The notes: generated by a model not told the origin, from the letters alone. DNA of 64,000 bases from Selenomonas sp. AE3005 (GCF_000686945.1 NZ_JMME01000002.1:62001-126000), one strand, 5' to 3'; positions 1-9,390 are shown, counted from the first letter of the stretch. Made by a program: numbers and translations.

Positions 1-2
1 AA

Positions 3-374
3 TACGGCTATAGCTTTACGCCCACCAGCATTAAAGCAGCACATTCTCCCTTACGGGAGGGAGAAGTCTGTTACGGTGTAGATTTCAGTCAGGAAAACGA
101 GCTGAAATTGCGGGCGAAAGGGATGGATCTATCCTATGTGGTGGAGGCATATAAAATCTTCCACAGGCAGGGAGCGGGAGAAAAGTTTTTTATGAAATTT
201 AATTCCAAGAGGTTTGGCAGAGAGATGGTGTATTTTGATTTGCTCATGGGCCAAACCTATGTACGGGAGGCTATTCTGGCCGGAAAGAGTGCCCAGGAAA
301 TCAGTGCTATGTGGCAGGACGATGTAAAGCGTTTCAAGGAACAGCGGCGTCCCTATCTATTGTACGCCGAATAA
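3..374 (+). CDS. DUF1343 / NamZ-like exo-beta-N-acetylmuramidase, C-terminal part (5' end outside window)
   Basis: The reading frame is open from base 3, so the gene starts before the window. The visible 123 residues match the end of the DUF1343 family: a YSFTPTS segment near the start, a V-C-Y-G-V stretch, and a terminal helix of the G-K-S-A-Q-E-I type followed by a closing PYLLY segment. Characterised members (NamZ) remove terminal MurNAc from peptidoglycan fragments, so a cell-wall recycling or scavenging role outside the cytoplasm is likely by family. The signal peptide and catalytic part cannot be seen. The next intact gene starts 253 bases on. The family call is from pattern memory, not from an alignment. 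Confidence 0.75.
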   Translation, partial: YGYSFTPTSIKAAHSPLREGEVCYGVDFSQENELKLRAKGMDLSYVVEAYKIFHRQGAGEKFFMKFNSKRFGREMVYFDLLMGQTYVREAILAGKSAQEISAMWQDDVKRFKEQRRPYLLYAE

Positions 375-384
375 AATCATCCCC

Positions 385-555
385 ACTTTTTTATGTGGTT
401 CGACCTTTATCTTCAACAACACCCAGAAATACAGCCTTTCCAGCCTTCGCTCTGCTGACCAAGCCGGATGGGAAAAAGCAGACGAGGCTTTTTTAGAAGA
501 AGTTGCCCATAAGAGCTGCGAGAAAAATCCTGCTAACATAAAAAGGCAGGATTAA
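385..555 (+). pseudogene. Possible decayed gene tail
   Basis: An open frame of about 56 codons ends in TAA at 553-555. It has protein-like composition (acidic helix with ADQAGWEKADEAFLEE) but no start codon or ribosome binding site at its head. It lies directly after the NamZ-like gene. It may be the remnant of a deleted gene, but I recognise no family, and chance openness is possible. Confidence 0.25.
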
Positions 556-627
556 AGTCATAAATAGCGAAATATACCAACAGGCGATTTATATAACAAG
601 ACGTTAAAAGGCAAGGAGGATATTGGC

Positions 628-1293
628 ATGCAAAAGAAGATTATGATGGCGGCAACTATTGCAGCTTTGGGCTTTAGCTTTGGCTTTGGTGGTATGGCGC
701 AGGCGGAGGTCAGTCAGGCTCCGCAGAGAGCTGTGCAAACAGCGGGACCCGGCGAGGATTCAAGCGAAGATAAAAAGCTGGCTTCGCAGCGTTTTGTCAG
801 CTCAGAACTCATTCAGTCAAAACTTGACTATCAGATTTGCCTGCCGCGCTGGTATGATTCCGGCAAAAGCTATCCGCTGATTATTGTCATCAATGATGTG
901 AATGGGGAAACCGACGGCAAGGCTTTACTGAAACAGCCGGATGGTGTCAGCGCCTGGGTGGATGAACTGGAAAATAAGCAGCAGTATGCTATCGTTCTGA
1001 CGGTTCAATCAACGAAAGACTTTGAGACGCGTGTCGGTCGTCTTTCCAATACTGAGGGCATGAATATTCTGCGCTCATTGCTGCAGGATGTGCGTCAGAA
1101 CTATGCGGTCAACAAGAATGCCATTTATGGCATTGGCGAGAATAGAGGGGCCTGGGCCATACAGCTTATTAGCGAGGAGCTGCCCGGCTATTTTAAGGCA
1201 ACCTATCTCGATGAGAAGACCGCCGACGGGAAGGCAGATAACAAGGCTATTCATGATTGGTTGATGAAAGAAATGGCAGCACAAGCCAAATAA
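628..1293 (+). CDS. Exported esterase-like protein lacking the nucleophile serine
   Basis: 221 residues with a clear signal peptide (MQKKIMMAATIAAL, cleavage after AQA near residue 26). The mature part resembles the alpha/beta hydrolase fold of PHB-depolymerase/feruloyl-esterase proteins: a Y-P-L-I-I-V-I-N strand near residue 82, then an IYGIGENRG turn at about 166-174. Active members have G-x-S-x-G here, while this protein has G-E-N-R-G with Asn172 in place of Ser. The chain also stops before the usual Asp and His of the triad. It is therefore probably a non-catalytic, truncated relative acting in the periplasm or at the surface. The ribosome binding site is AAGGAGG at about 611. A broken copy of this gene lies at 6418-6524. 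Confidence 0.6.
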   Translation: MQKKIMMAATIAALGFSFGFGGMAQAEVSQAPQRAVQTAGPGEDSSEDKKLASQRFVSSELIQSKLDYQICLPRWYDSGKSYPLIIVINDVNGETDGKALLKQPDGVSAWVDELENKQQYAIVLTVQSTKDFETRVGRLSNTEGMNILRSLLQDVRQNYAVNKNAIYGIGENRGAWAIQLISEELPGYFKATYLDEKTADGKADNKAIHDWLMKEMAAQAK

Positions 1294-1298
1294 GCAGA

Positions 1299-1348
1299 TA
1301 AGCCGCTGAATTAACGGGCTGTATGTCCGGTTAGTTCAGCGGTTTTAC
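1299..1348 (+). terminator. Rho-independent terminator after the esterase-like gene
   Basis: CCGCTGAA (1303-1310) pairs with TTCAGCGG (1335-1342), followed by TTTTACTTT. A smaller CGG/CCG helix sits inside the loop. The same element, better conserved, recurs at 6530 and 11034. Confidence 0.7.
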
Positions 1349-1470
1349 TTTGCCATCAGGGGATTTTTCCGGTTTACAAAAGGAAATGTATTAAACATAT
1401 CGAATTTATATAAATATACACTTTTTTATAGTGAACATATTGGGATATTGGGTGAACAGGGAGTAAAAAG

Positions 1471-4400
1471 ATGAAAAGGAAAAATTTCAAGCCAGAGGGG
1501 AAACTGGCATATTATATAGTCGCTGCTTTGCTTACGTCGGTATGCTTGGGGGTAAATGCGCCTGCTTATGCGGCCGAGGCTGATTTTCAGACAGATGAGT
1601 ATAAAGCCAGCAATGGGCTGGAGCTTATCAACGCCGCCACGGTGTACAACAAGGGTTATAGCGGCAAGGGAATTACTCTTGGCGTATGCGATTCACCGAC
1701 AAATTTTGCCCATCCGGAATTTTCTTCGAAAAATCTTGCCCGGATGATTCGGGATTCCTGGATGGTCGGGGGAAAGCCGGGCGTATATGATTGGGACGTC
1801 TTAAGACATGGCACCCATGTAGCGGGCATTGTGGGAGCGAGCAAGAACGGTATTAGCATGCATGGCGTAGCTTATAATGCCGACCTGGTCGGTGTGCCTG
1901 TAGGATATGACCTGACGGAAAGAGGGTCCACAGACTTCAGCGATCCTTTTGCGCCCTTCTACGCAAGAGATAATGTCAAAGTCATCAACAATTCCTGGAC
2001 AGATCCGGTGTATTTTGATGAAGTCCTTAGCGGGAGTGTACCCGAAATGCTAAATAACGCCAACAGTTTAGATGATTTTTCAGAAAAATTCATGGCCTAT
2101 TTAGCGGAGTTTGACACGAGTCATAGTAAGCAGGTAGCGGCTTTGGGGGATGCTACTGCACGTGGCAAGCTGCTCGTTTTTGCCGCGGGCAATGCAGGCC
2201 ATCCCACACCGTCAATTCAGTCAATGTCTGGCTGGTTTTATGATGCTGCGCAAACGAACTTAATCAATGTCACGGCGCTCAACAATAATTTTGACAACTA
2301 TAGTGATGGGATTTTTTACAAAAAAGGCATGACGCGTCATGCTGATGGTACCATAAGCGGCAATTGGCTGATGACCTTTTTCTCTGACGGCGCGAAATAT
2401 GCGGAAGAATATACCTTAGCGGCACCGGGCAGTAATATTTTGTCCACCAATGCCAACTTTGCCGCCGAGCCAGTAAAATACATATATGATTCGGGCACCA
2501 GTATGGCGGCACCCTTTGTAACGGGAACTGCAGGCCTGGTGCAGGAAGCCTTTCCCTACATGAGTGGAAAGGAAATTGCCGATACGCTGCTGTCCACTGC
2601 CAACAATAATATTACGGTGAATAAAGGTTATTTCGTGACGCGTCAGAATGATAACGGTAGGTTAAACTACAATGTATTTTACTTTGACGGCAACCCTCGC
2701 ACCGCCGAACAGATTCAAAGCGATATTAACGCCTATTATGCTGATGACTTGCCCTATGGATATACCCAGCCTGACTATGCGCCGATTGCTTATTACAACG
2801 TGCCGTTACAGGCCTTTATTGGTCAGGGCGTGGTAGATGCAGGCAAAGCGGTAAACGGTCCTGGGGCGCTCAATGCCCGGCGGCTTGCGCCTGCGGATGT
2901 TACGGATGCTTATTCTGCCGACAACAGCCGCACTGTTATGTACCCCATTGATACGAAAGGTTATGATTCCACCTGGTCAAATGACATCAAAGAAATCAAG
3001 GTGGGCAAGATTGCCGCCGACAGCACGGAGGCAGACTTGAGGGAACGGTACAATTACTATAATACCAACTGGAATCTAAGCAATAGCGCCGCCACGGGAG
3101 CCGCGCTGTTAACCCAATTGTATGTGAAAGCGTATAACACCAATGTGGAAAATGGCGGTATGGAGGGACTGAATGTCGGTCTTATTAAAAGCGGCGCGGG
3201 GCGTTTGTCTCTGACCGGGAACAACACTTACGCAGGGGCGAGCGTGGCCAAAGGGGGAATACTTTCCATTGACGGCTCGGTGGCAGGTGATGCTTACAGT
3301 GTAGATAACGGCACCATTGCCGGGCGCGGCACTATCGGCGGCACGCTGTACAACCGTAATATCGCCGTAGCTGGGGACGCTGCGGGCACTGGTAATCTCA
3401 CCATGAAAAATCTCGTCAGCACGGGAACGCTCGTTTCTCATGTGACGGTTGGCGAAAGCCCTCGCTTTATCGTGCAGGAAACGGCAGACATAACGGACAG
3501 CAAGGTGCTGCTAAATAACGTGCTCCCCGGCGAGAGCCGCGAGGTACTGACGGCGGGAACGGTGCAGGGACATGCTGCAAACTCGGCTGATAAACCGCAG
3601 GCAACTACGGGGATGCTTAGTACTTACGCCCAAACGGTGGGCAACACACTGACGGCAACGGCGATTGCCGCCAATAATCTTGGAAATGTTGACGGACAGC
3701 TGTCAGAAACCTATCAGGCCATGAACCGCATGTATCATAAATTGACTGATGACCGTCGCGAAGAAATGCGCACGCTTTATAATTTAGAGCCTGACAGCGC
3801 TAAAGCGGCCCTGACGGATATCAGTTCATCAAGAGCAGGTGAATCCCTCAGTGTTGTGCAGACGAATACACTGGTTTCTCATGTCATTTCTGACAGGCTG
3901 AACACGGCTTTTTCCATGGAGCCGGTCAACGTGCGTATCAGCAGCAATAACCTTGCTGATGCTGGCAGTGACAATGGCATAGATATACCGGTGAACCTGC
4001 CTGTTGCCGCCGAAAATGGGGCCTGGGTAAAATTCACCAAAAACTGGGGCGGCCTCAAAGGCGGCGCCCATTACCATGGCAGTGCCATCTCCGGCGGTTA
4101 CGACAAAGCCTTTGGGAAAAATACGCGTGGCGGTTTGTTTGTGGCGTACAATACGCTGAATCTGGGCAAAGATACATCAGCTTCAAATATCTACGACACC
4201 CGTATTGGTATTTATGGCGGTTATCACAAGGGAGCAAGAGATGCTTACTGGTATGCTGATTACGGCTGGCAGCGGAACAGCCTGTGCCGTGGACTGTCCC
4301 ATTTGGGAATAGAGACGATGGCCGATTATCGCAGCTATATTGCTGAAATCGGCGGCGAATATAAATATGACCTGCATGCCGAAGATGGCAAAATTTGGCA

Positions 4401-4809
4401 CGTCAGTCCCTACGTCAATATGCAGCTTTCGTATATGCGGCAGGATGGTTACAATGAACAGGGGGCAGGTGTATTCAATCAGCAGGTTGCCTCGAAAAAC
4501 AATACTTATTTTGCCCTGGGGATGGGTGTCGAGTGGAAACGCTATTTGGGCGTGGGCAGTTACGCTATGCGGTTGGGAATAAAACACGCTCTTAGTGGTG
4601 CCGACCCGCATCTGAAATTCAACTACGAAGGCGACAATGGGCACAGCTATACACTTAATAATAGTCAGGATAAGACCCATGTAATTATGGGGATATCTGG
4701 CGAAACCGAATTTACCAAAGGCTGGCAGGCCGGCGGCGATATCATGCTGCAAAAGGGTGCGCATGATAAAGATTTGACCGCCAGCATTATGTTGCGCCGT
4801 GTTTGGTAA
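1471..4809 (+). CDS. Autotransporter S8 (subtilisin-like) serine protease
   Basis: 1112 residues, a full type Va autotransporter. Residues 1-35 are a signal peptide ending AYA-A. The S8 domain holds the catalytic triad Asp74 (GVCDSP), His113 (RHGTHVAG) and Ser344 (DSGTSMAAP), with oxyanion Asn241 (AAGNAG). A PATR-type beta-strand repeat follows near residue 575 (SGAGRLSLTGNNTY, then AKGGILSIDG). About the last 270 residues form the autotransporter beta-barrel, ending in RRVW with the expected terminal aromatic. The passenger should cross the outer membrane through the barrel and act at the cell surface. The ribosome binding site AGGGAG lies 7 bases before ATG. Its presence with Firmicute-type genes points to a diderm Firmicute. 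The substrate is unknown. Confidence 0.95.
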   Translation: MKRKNFKPEGKLAYYIVAALLTSVCLGVNAPAYAAEADFQTDEYKASNGLELINAATVYNKGYSGKGITLGVCDSPTNFAHPEFSSKNLARMIRDSWMVGGKPGVYDWDVLRHGTHVAGIVGASKNGISMHGVAYNADLVGVPVGYDLTERGSTDFSDPFAPFYARDNVKVINNSWTDPVYFDEVLSGSVPEMLNNANSLDDFSEKFMAYLAEFDTSHSKQVAALGDATARGKLLVFAAGNAGHPTPSIQSMSGWFYDAAQTNLINVTALNNNFDNYSDGIFYKKGMTRHADGTISGNWLMTFFSDGAKYAEEYTLAAPGSNILSTNANFAAEPVKYIYDSGTSMAAPFVTGTAGLVQEAFPYMSGKEIADTLLSTANNNITVNKGYFVTRQNDNGRLNYNVFYFDGNPRTAEQIQSDINAYYADDLPYGYTQPDYAPIAYYNVPLQAFIGQGVVDAGKAVNGPGALNARRLAPADVTDAYSADNSRTVMYPIDTKGYDSTWSNDIKEIKVGKIAADSTEADLRERYNYYNTNWNLSNSAATGAALLTQLYVKAYNTNVENGGMEGLNVGLIKSGAGRLSLTGNNTYAGASVAKGGILSIDGSVAGDAYSVDNGTIAGRGTIGGTLYNRNIAVAGDAAGTGNLTMKNLVSTGTLVSHVTVGESPRFIVQETADITDSKVLLNNVLPGESREVLTAGTVQGHAANSADKPQATTGMLSTYAQTVGNTLTATAIAANNLGNVDGQLSETYQAMNRMYHKLTDDRREEMRTLYNLEPDSAKAALTDISSSRAGESLSVVQTNTLVSHVISDRLNTAFSMEPVNVRISSNNLADAGSDNGIDIPVNLPVAAENGAWVKFTKNWGGLKGGAHYHGSAISGGYDKAFGKNTRGGLFVAYNTLNLGKDTSASNIYDTRIGIYGGYHKGARDAYWYADYGWQRNSLCRGLSHLGIETMADYRSYIAEIGGEYKYDLHAEDGKIWHVSPYVNMQLSYMRQDGYNEQGAGVFNQQVASKNNTYFALGMGVEWKRYLGVGSYAMRLGIKHALSGADPHLKFNYEGDNGHSYTLNNSQDKTHVIMGISGETEFTKGWQAGGDIMLQKGAHDKDLTASIMLRRVW

Positions 4810-4873
4810 TCAAATTGGTCATTAGCAGGAGGATGTTTCGACGTGTTTGTAATGTAGTTTGGAGGGAATGAAC

Positions 4874-6400
4874 ATGGAAAAATCATTTTCAATTCCGATT
4901 TCTCGGCGGGCATTTATGAAACTGGTGGGGATGGGAACCGTAGGGATGCTCGCGGAAACAGCCATGCCGAGCGGCAAAGCCGCAGCAGCCCCGGCAGGAG
5001 TGAATGGCGAAGGTCTGCCAACGCTGCTGACCGCTGATGTCTGTGTGGTTGGCGGCGGTGCGGCAGGGACGGCGGCGGCCATCAGTGCCGCACGCGCAGG
5101 CGTAAAGGTTGTACTGGTCGAGCGGGGGATTTCTCTTGGCGGCCTGGCAACCCAAGGGTGCGTTTTTCCTTGTATGCCTACTTATGCATTTGAAAGCGAT
5201 ACTCCTTATATAAAAGAACTTAACAAACGCATAGAGACCAAGGCTGGCTTTGCGCCTGTGCCAAATCTCCCGGAAACGGACACACATTATGGTGAGGGGA
5301 TGGGAGCTTATGTACCGGAATTGCTGACAGAAGTCTATGATGAATGGTGTGAGGAAACGGGAGCGACGATTTTATATGATGCTGCTCTTGTGGGAGCGGT
5401 TGTAGATGCCGGAACCATCACTGCTTGTGTGGTGCAGACCGTAGAGGGGCTGGGGAAAATCCAAGCCAAGACGTTTATTGATGCCACAGGCGATGCCCTG
5501 CTGTCGCGATTTGCCGGAGTCCCCACGGAAAAAGGTTCGGAAAAAAACGGGCGAAACCAGCCCATGAGCCTGCGGTTTGAAATGGGAGGCATAGATGTAC
5601 CGAAAGTTTATCATTTCTTTCATGATAAACTGAAGGACACCTGGTTAGAAGAAAACTGGTCTAAAAAATTTAAGGAAGATGTGAAAAAAGGCCGCGATCC
5701 GTTTTGGGAATTTGCCAAATGGAAGAAAACCGAGAATGTCTTTCGGGAAGGCGTTAAGAAAGGCGAGCTCACGGAAGATGATGTTCTGTATATCCAGGCC
5801 TTTTCCGTACCAGGCAAGCCACATACCATGTCCATGAACTGCCCGGAAATGCCGCCGTTGATGTTTTCGGCCACAGATGCTGTTTCACGCAGCAAGGCAG
5901 TATCTTTTGGGCGGAAGATGATGCGCCGTTTGGCCGTTTACTTCAAGGGCAATATTCCCGGCTTCGAAAAAGCCTATATCAGCCGTGAAGCCAGTATGGT
6001 AGGCGTGCGCGAGTCTTGGCGGATTCGTGGGAAGTACTATATGGAAGCTGATGATTATCTGCAGGCACGTCATTTCCCCGATGCAGTCTGCCGGACGGCA
6101 TACCCCATTGATATTCATGATGTGAAGCTGGATTTTTTTGAAAAGCTGAAAAAGGGGCAGTATTACGAAATCCCCTATCGCGCGCTGGTGACCAATGAGC
6201 TGTCCAACCTGTTGGTGTCAGGACGCTGTGCCAGCGGCAGTTTCGCTGCGCAGGCTTCCTTCCGTATACAGCCCACCTGTATGAGTATGGGAGAGGCAGC
6301 CGGTATTGCGGCAGCTTGGGGACTATCGCGGAACATTCCTGTAAATGAAGTTAAATGGGAGGATATACCTGCTGAAAAACGCAGTTATGTAAGCCAATAA
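4874..6400 (+). CDS. Tat-exported FAD-dependent oxidoreductase
   Basis: 508 residues from ATG 4874, chosen because GGAGGG (4861-4866) is well placed for it. The N-terminus has a twin-arginine motif (SRRAFMKLVG) and an Ala-rich cleavage region. A dinucleotide-binding fold follows: DVCVVGGGAAGTAA at residues 55-68, with E83 at the end of the second strand. The family is FAD_oxidored (PF12831-like), whose members oxidise or reduce small organic substrates. Folded export with bound FAD is expected. It starts 64 bases after the autotransporter with no terminator between, so co-transcription is likely. No haem-binding domain is fused, so the electron partner is unknown. Confidence 0.85.
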   Translation: MEKSFSIPISRRAFMKLVGMGTVGMLAETAMPSGKAAAAPAGVNGEGLPTLLTADVCVVGGGAAGTAAAISAARAGVKVVLVERGISLGGLATQGCVFPCMPTYAFESDTPYIKELNKRIETKAGFAPVPNLPETDTHYGEGMGAYVPELLTEVYDEWCEETGATILYDAALVGAVVDAGTITACVVQTVEGLGKIQAKTFIDATGDALLSRFAGVPTEKGSEKNGRNQPMSLRFEMGGIDVPKVYHFFHDKLKDTWLEENWSKKFKEDVKKGRDPFWEFAKWKKTENVFREGVKKGELTEDDVLYIQAFSVPGKPHTMSMNCPEMPPLMFSATDAVSRSKAVSFGRKMMRRLAVYFKGNIPGFEKAYISREASMVGVRESWRIRGKYYMEADDYLQARHFPDAVCRTAYPIDIHDVKLDFFEKLKKGQYYEIPYRALVTNELSNLLVSGRCASGSFAAQASFRIQPTCMSMGEAAGIAAAWGLSRNIPVNEVKWEDIPAEKRSYVSQ

Positions 6401-6417
6401 ATGTAAAAAGGCGATAT

Positions 6418-6524
6418 CAGTCAAAACTTGACTATCAGATTTGCCTGCCGCGCTGGTATGATTCCGGCAAAAGCTATCCGCTGATGATTGGCTGATGAAG
6501 GAAATGGCAGCACAAGCCAAATAA
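6418..6524 (+). pseudogene. Internally deleted copy of the 628-1293 esterase-like gene
   Basis: Bases 6418-6476 repeat 819-877 almost exactly, then jump to a copy of the last ~39 bases of the same gene, including its stop codon and the following terminator. About 373 bases are missing. The join keeps a short GAT overlap, and the deletion shifts the frame. There is no start codon or ribosome binding site. Confidence 0.85.
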
Positions 6525-6529
6525 GCAAA

Positions 6530-6576
6530 CAAGCCGCTGAATTAACGGGCTATATGCCCGGTTCAGCGGCTTTTCT
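6530..6576. terminator. Bidirectional terminator, repeat copy 2
   Basis: AAGCCGCTGAA pairs with TTCAGCGGCTT, with a nested CGGGC-TATAT-GCCCG helix, followed by TTTTC. It lies between convergent genes. A second hairpin (CTTGTGAACC with GGTTCAC) follows at 6582-6612. Confidence 0.8.
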
Positions 6577-6626
6577 ATGTCCTTGTGAACCTTTTGGTTG
6601 GGGTTCACACAAGAAGATATTAAGTT

Positions 6627-8006
6627 TTATTTGCGAACAAACACATTGCGGCAAATAGCATCGCCCATGGTTTCTTCCCAGATGTAGTTGTTGCTGAATT
6701 TACCAGCGCTGCGTGCATCTTCGTCTTCTTCAATGGCCTCGCCGTTCATGATGTAGACAAAGCCATCTTTGGTGTTCGGACGGATGGCCAGCATGGAGAG
6801 CAGACCGAAAGCCTCACCGGTGTGTCCCACCAGGTCGATTTCCGTATCTTTGCAGAAACGGGCTGTACTCTTGCCGTCCATCTGGTAAATGCCCAAACCG
6901 TAGGAGAGAATCGTGCCGCCATAGTTGTTGCCGTTCTTGGTTTTGTCGTCATAAACCCATTCGCGGCCCAGCATGGTCTTAACCGATGCCGGGGAGAGAA
7001 CCTGTTTGCCCTTGTAGCTACCATCGTTAAGCAGCATGGAAAGCGCATGGGAAAGTTCCTCACAGGAAATCCGCAGGCCGCCTGCTGGGGAAAATACCGT
7101 AGCATTGGTGCCGGGAACATAATCTTTTAGGCTGTAGGTATCCTGGAAGTTTTCGGCATAAGGATTTTGCAGGGCAACAGTATCTTTGGCCGGCTGCCCC
7201 TGTGGATATCCATCCTGTGTAGCGCGCCATGGTCCTTTTTCATTCCAGACGCCGGCGCTATCTTTTTTCTGGTAAACTGCGCCGAGTTTCTTAAATTCCT
7301 TCTGGCTGAAATTGCTGGGCAGATAGTCAGCTTTTATATCCAGCTGTTTTAAGATATGGTTCTTTTGATACTTGTCAAAGCGTTCGCCTGTAACTTTTTC
7401 GATAATGGTTCCTAAAAGGCCATAATTGAGATTGCTGTAGGCAAAGTATTTGCCTGGTTCCTGGCCGGCAGGTGCAAAGTGCGCACCATCTTCGTAGAAC
7501 TTGCCATCTTTGCGGAAGAATTCTTGCAGCCCCATCTGTGGCGGAATGCTGTAAATCTTACCATCACGCAAAGAGGATTGGTGAGAGGCCAACATTCTCA
7601 CGGTAATGGGCGTATTCGGATAATTGGGGTTTCTGAGCGTAAAGCCCAAATATTTGCTCACATCGTCGTCCAGATTAAGTTTTCCTTGTTCGACCAGCTG
7701 CATAATCGTGAACACGGTAAACATCTTTGAAACGGAAGCTACGCGAAAACGGCTTTCGCGGGTAAAGGGGTGATTTTTTTGTGGATTCTGGCTGTCGATA
7801 ATAGCTGAACCTTGAAAGCTGCTGTAAATTTCTTTGCCATCCTTAAAGGCGATTACCCCTAGCCCTGGCACTTTCGTGCCGGTATCCCCAACCATTTGGG
7901 CAAGCTCGTTGTCCAAATCGGCCTTGCTTTCCTTACTCATAGCCAGACAACTGCTCATGAGCAGGCAGAACATCGCCAGTATAATCGCGGTGATTCTTTT
8001 CTTCAT
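6627..8006 (-). CDS. Exported serine hydrolase of the class C beta-lactamase / PBP4* family
   Basis: 459 residues from ATG at 8006, preceded by AAAGGAG; an upstream in-frame TTG is less well placed. A signal peptide occupies residues 1-22. MSSC at 17-20 is a weak lipobox, so lipid attachment is possible but unproven. The three active-site motifs are S91-V-S-K94, Y190-S-N192 and H395-T-G397. The family includes esterases, D-amino-peptidases and beta-lactamase-like enzymes, and no substrate can be assigned from sequence. The gene converges on the oxidoreductase, and its 3' region is duplicated in damaged form at 11131-11309. Confidence 0.9.
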   Translation of the reverse strand: MKKRITAIILAMFCLLMSSCLAMSKESKADLDNELAQMVGDTGTKVPGLGVIAFKDGKEIYSSFQGSAIIDSQNPQKNHPFTRESRFRVASVSKMFTVFTIMQLVEQGKLNLDDDVSKYLGFTLRNPNYPNTPITVRMLASHQSSLRDGKIYSIPPQMGLQEFFRKDGKFYEDGAHFAPAGQEPGKYFAYSNLNYGLLGTIIEKVTGERFDKYQKNHILKQLDIKADYLPSNFSQKEFKKLGAVYQKKDSAGVWNEKGPWRATQDGYPQGQPAKDTVALQNPYAENFQDTYSLKDYVPGTNATVFSPAGGLRISCEELSHALSMLLNDGSYKGKQVLSPASVKTMLGREWVYDDKTKNGNNYGGTILSYGLGIYQMDGKSTARFCKDTEIDLVGHTGEAFGLLSMLAIRPNTKDGFVYIMNGEAIEEDEDARSAGKFSNNYIWEETMGDAICRNVFVRK

Positions 8007-8248
8007 ACAATCCAACTCCTTTTACGATTTTCATGCAAATGGCCTTATGCCTTAACAGGATTCTTTTATAATAGATGTTTTTTTCTGAAAAGTCAATACA
8101 AACTGCGCAGCCACCTAAAGAAGTTTTTACGATGTAATCACGAACAATTTTTCAGTTCACAAAAGGAATGGCAAGGAATAAGGGCAGGATTTTAGCTGAT
8201 TTTATAGAATAGTTAAATGCATATCGACAAAAAACGCAATTTAAGGAT

Positions 8249-8376
8249 TTTTGCAGCGCATCGGCTATCTCATCCTGACCACGGCACTTACGGCCATTGA
8301 TGCGACGCTTAACATGAGTGTGTTTGCCGGTATTATCAGTGGTATCGATGAAATCAAGGGGGAAATAAAAAGATGA
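8249..8376 (+). pseudogene. Decayed gene end, possibly of a membrane protein
   Basis: An open frame without a start codon reads hydrophobic residues (IGYLILTTALTAID, then SVFAGIISGIDEI) and ends in TGA at 8374-8376. It overlaps the ATG of the next gene by ATGA, a normal coupling arrangement. This suggests the downstream gene once followed another gene in an operon. I cannot name the family. Confidence 0.35.
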
Positions 8377-9338
8377 AAGGTCTTTTGTCAGCAAGGAAAA
8401 ATTTGGCCTGGCTCGGTCTATTTATCTGCCTGCTCTTGAATCTTTTGTGTTTGTCCCCGGCTCAAGCGGCAGAAATCCTTAGGGAAACCATCCCTTTGGC
8501 GCGAAATGAAGTGCCGCTGCATTTGGAGCGTTATATAGAGCAGGACGGCAAGACAAAGCGTCCCCTCTTGTTTGTGCACGGCGTGACCTTTTCTTCCCAT
8601 GAATTTGATGTTGATTACAAGGATTACAGTTTGGCGCGATATTTTGCCAAGCACGGATTTGAGGTTTGGCTGCTGGATATTGCAGGCTTTGGAAATTCTG
8701 GCAGCGTCAAGGATGGCTTTATGCCGGATTCGGATTATGCTTCGGAAGATATCGCAGCTGCTGTGAAGCTCATATTGGAACGAAATAATCTTGCGTCCCT
8801 GGATATTTTGGGCTGGAGCTGGGGGACTGTGACCAGTGGTCGCTTTGCCGCCAAGCATCCGGAGATGGTGCATCGCCTTGTGCTTTATGCGCCTATAGTA
8901 GCCGGGCTTGGTGAGCAAGAGGTGAAGGAGCCTTTTAATAAAAATACCTGGGAAGGTGCAGCCTCGGATTTTCAGAGGAAAGCTGACGGAAGCATAGATT
9001 TTGACATCGTGGAAAAGCCTGTGGCAAGCACCTATATTGATAATGTCTGGCACTACGATAAGGATACAAGTCCCAATGGTGGTAGACGGGATTTGCTTGT
9101 CGGTAGGAGTGCGCGACTTATTCCGACAGAGAGCATAAAAGCTCCTGTGCTGATAATAGCCGGGTCCAAAGATCAGTATGTGTCGCCTGACTTATGCGAC
9201 GAAGCGTATAGGACACTTCCCAATAAAAAAGATTCGAAGATTTTGATTGTGGACGGAGCTGCCCACGCAATGCTGATGGAGCGTCCGTATTACAAGCTGT
9301 TTCGGGAAAGGGTATTAAGTTTTTTGAATAAAGGCTGA
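8373..9338 (+). CDS. Exported alpha/beta hydrolase
   Basis: 321 residues. The signal peptide runs to about residue 32 (SPAQAA). The fold shows the HG oxyanion motif (LLFVHGV, residues 65-71), the nucleophile elbow G147-W-S149-W-G151, a late Asp in a GSKDQYV segment and a His in DGAAHAM, so the Ser-Asp-His triad is complete. The family is a generic alpha/beta hydrolase (esterase/lipase or lactonase type). The ribosome binding site AGGGGGA lies 9 bases before ATG. It is probably co-transcribed with the DUF4127 gene 18-93 bases downstream. The enzyme should act outside the inner membrane. Confidence 0.88.
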   Translation: MKGLLSARKNLAWLGLFICLLLNLLCLSPAQAAEILRETIPLARNEVPLHLERYIEQDGKTKRPLLFVHGVTFSSHEFDVDYKDYSLARYFAKHGFEVWLLDIAGFGNSGSVKDGFMPDSDYASEDIAAAVKLILERNNLASLDILGWSWGTVTSGRFAAKHPEMVHRLVLYAPIVAGLGEQEVKEPFNKNTWEGAASDFQRKADGSIDFDIVEKPVASTYIDNVWHYDKDTSPNGGRRDLLVGRSARLIPTESIKAPVLIIAGSKDQYVSPDLCDEAYRTLPNKKDSKILIVDGAAHAMLMERPYYKLFRERVLSFLNKG

Positions 9339-9390
9339 TGTGCGATATGAAAGCAAATGTCAGAAAGCAACAGAATAAGGAGAATGCGAA

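Noticed and set aside
4838-4870. Tiny frame with AGGAGG before the FAD oxidoreductase
   Set aside because: The ATG directly abuts the AGGAGG with no spacing, so initiation is unlikely.
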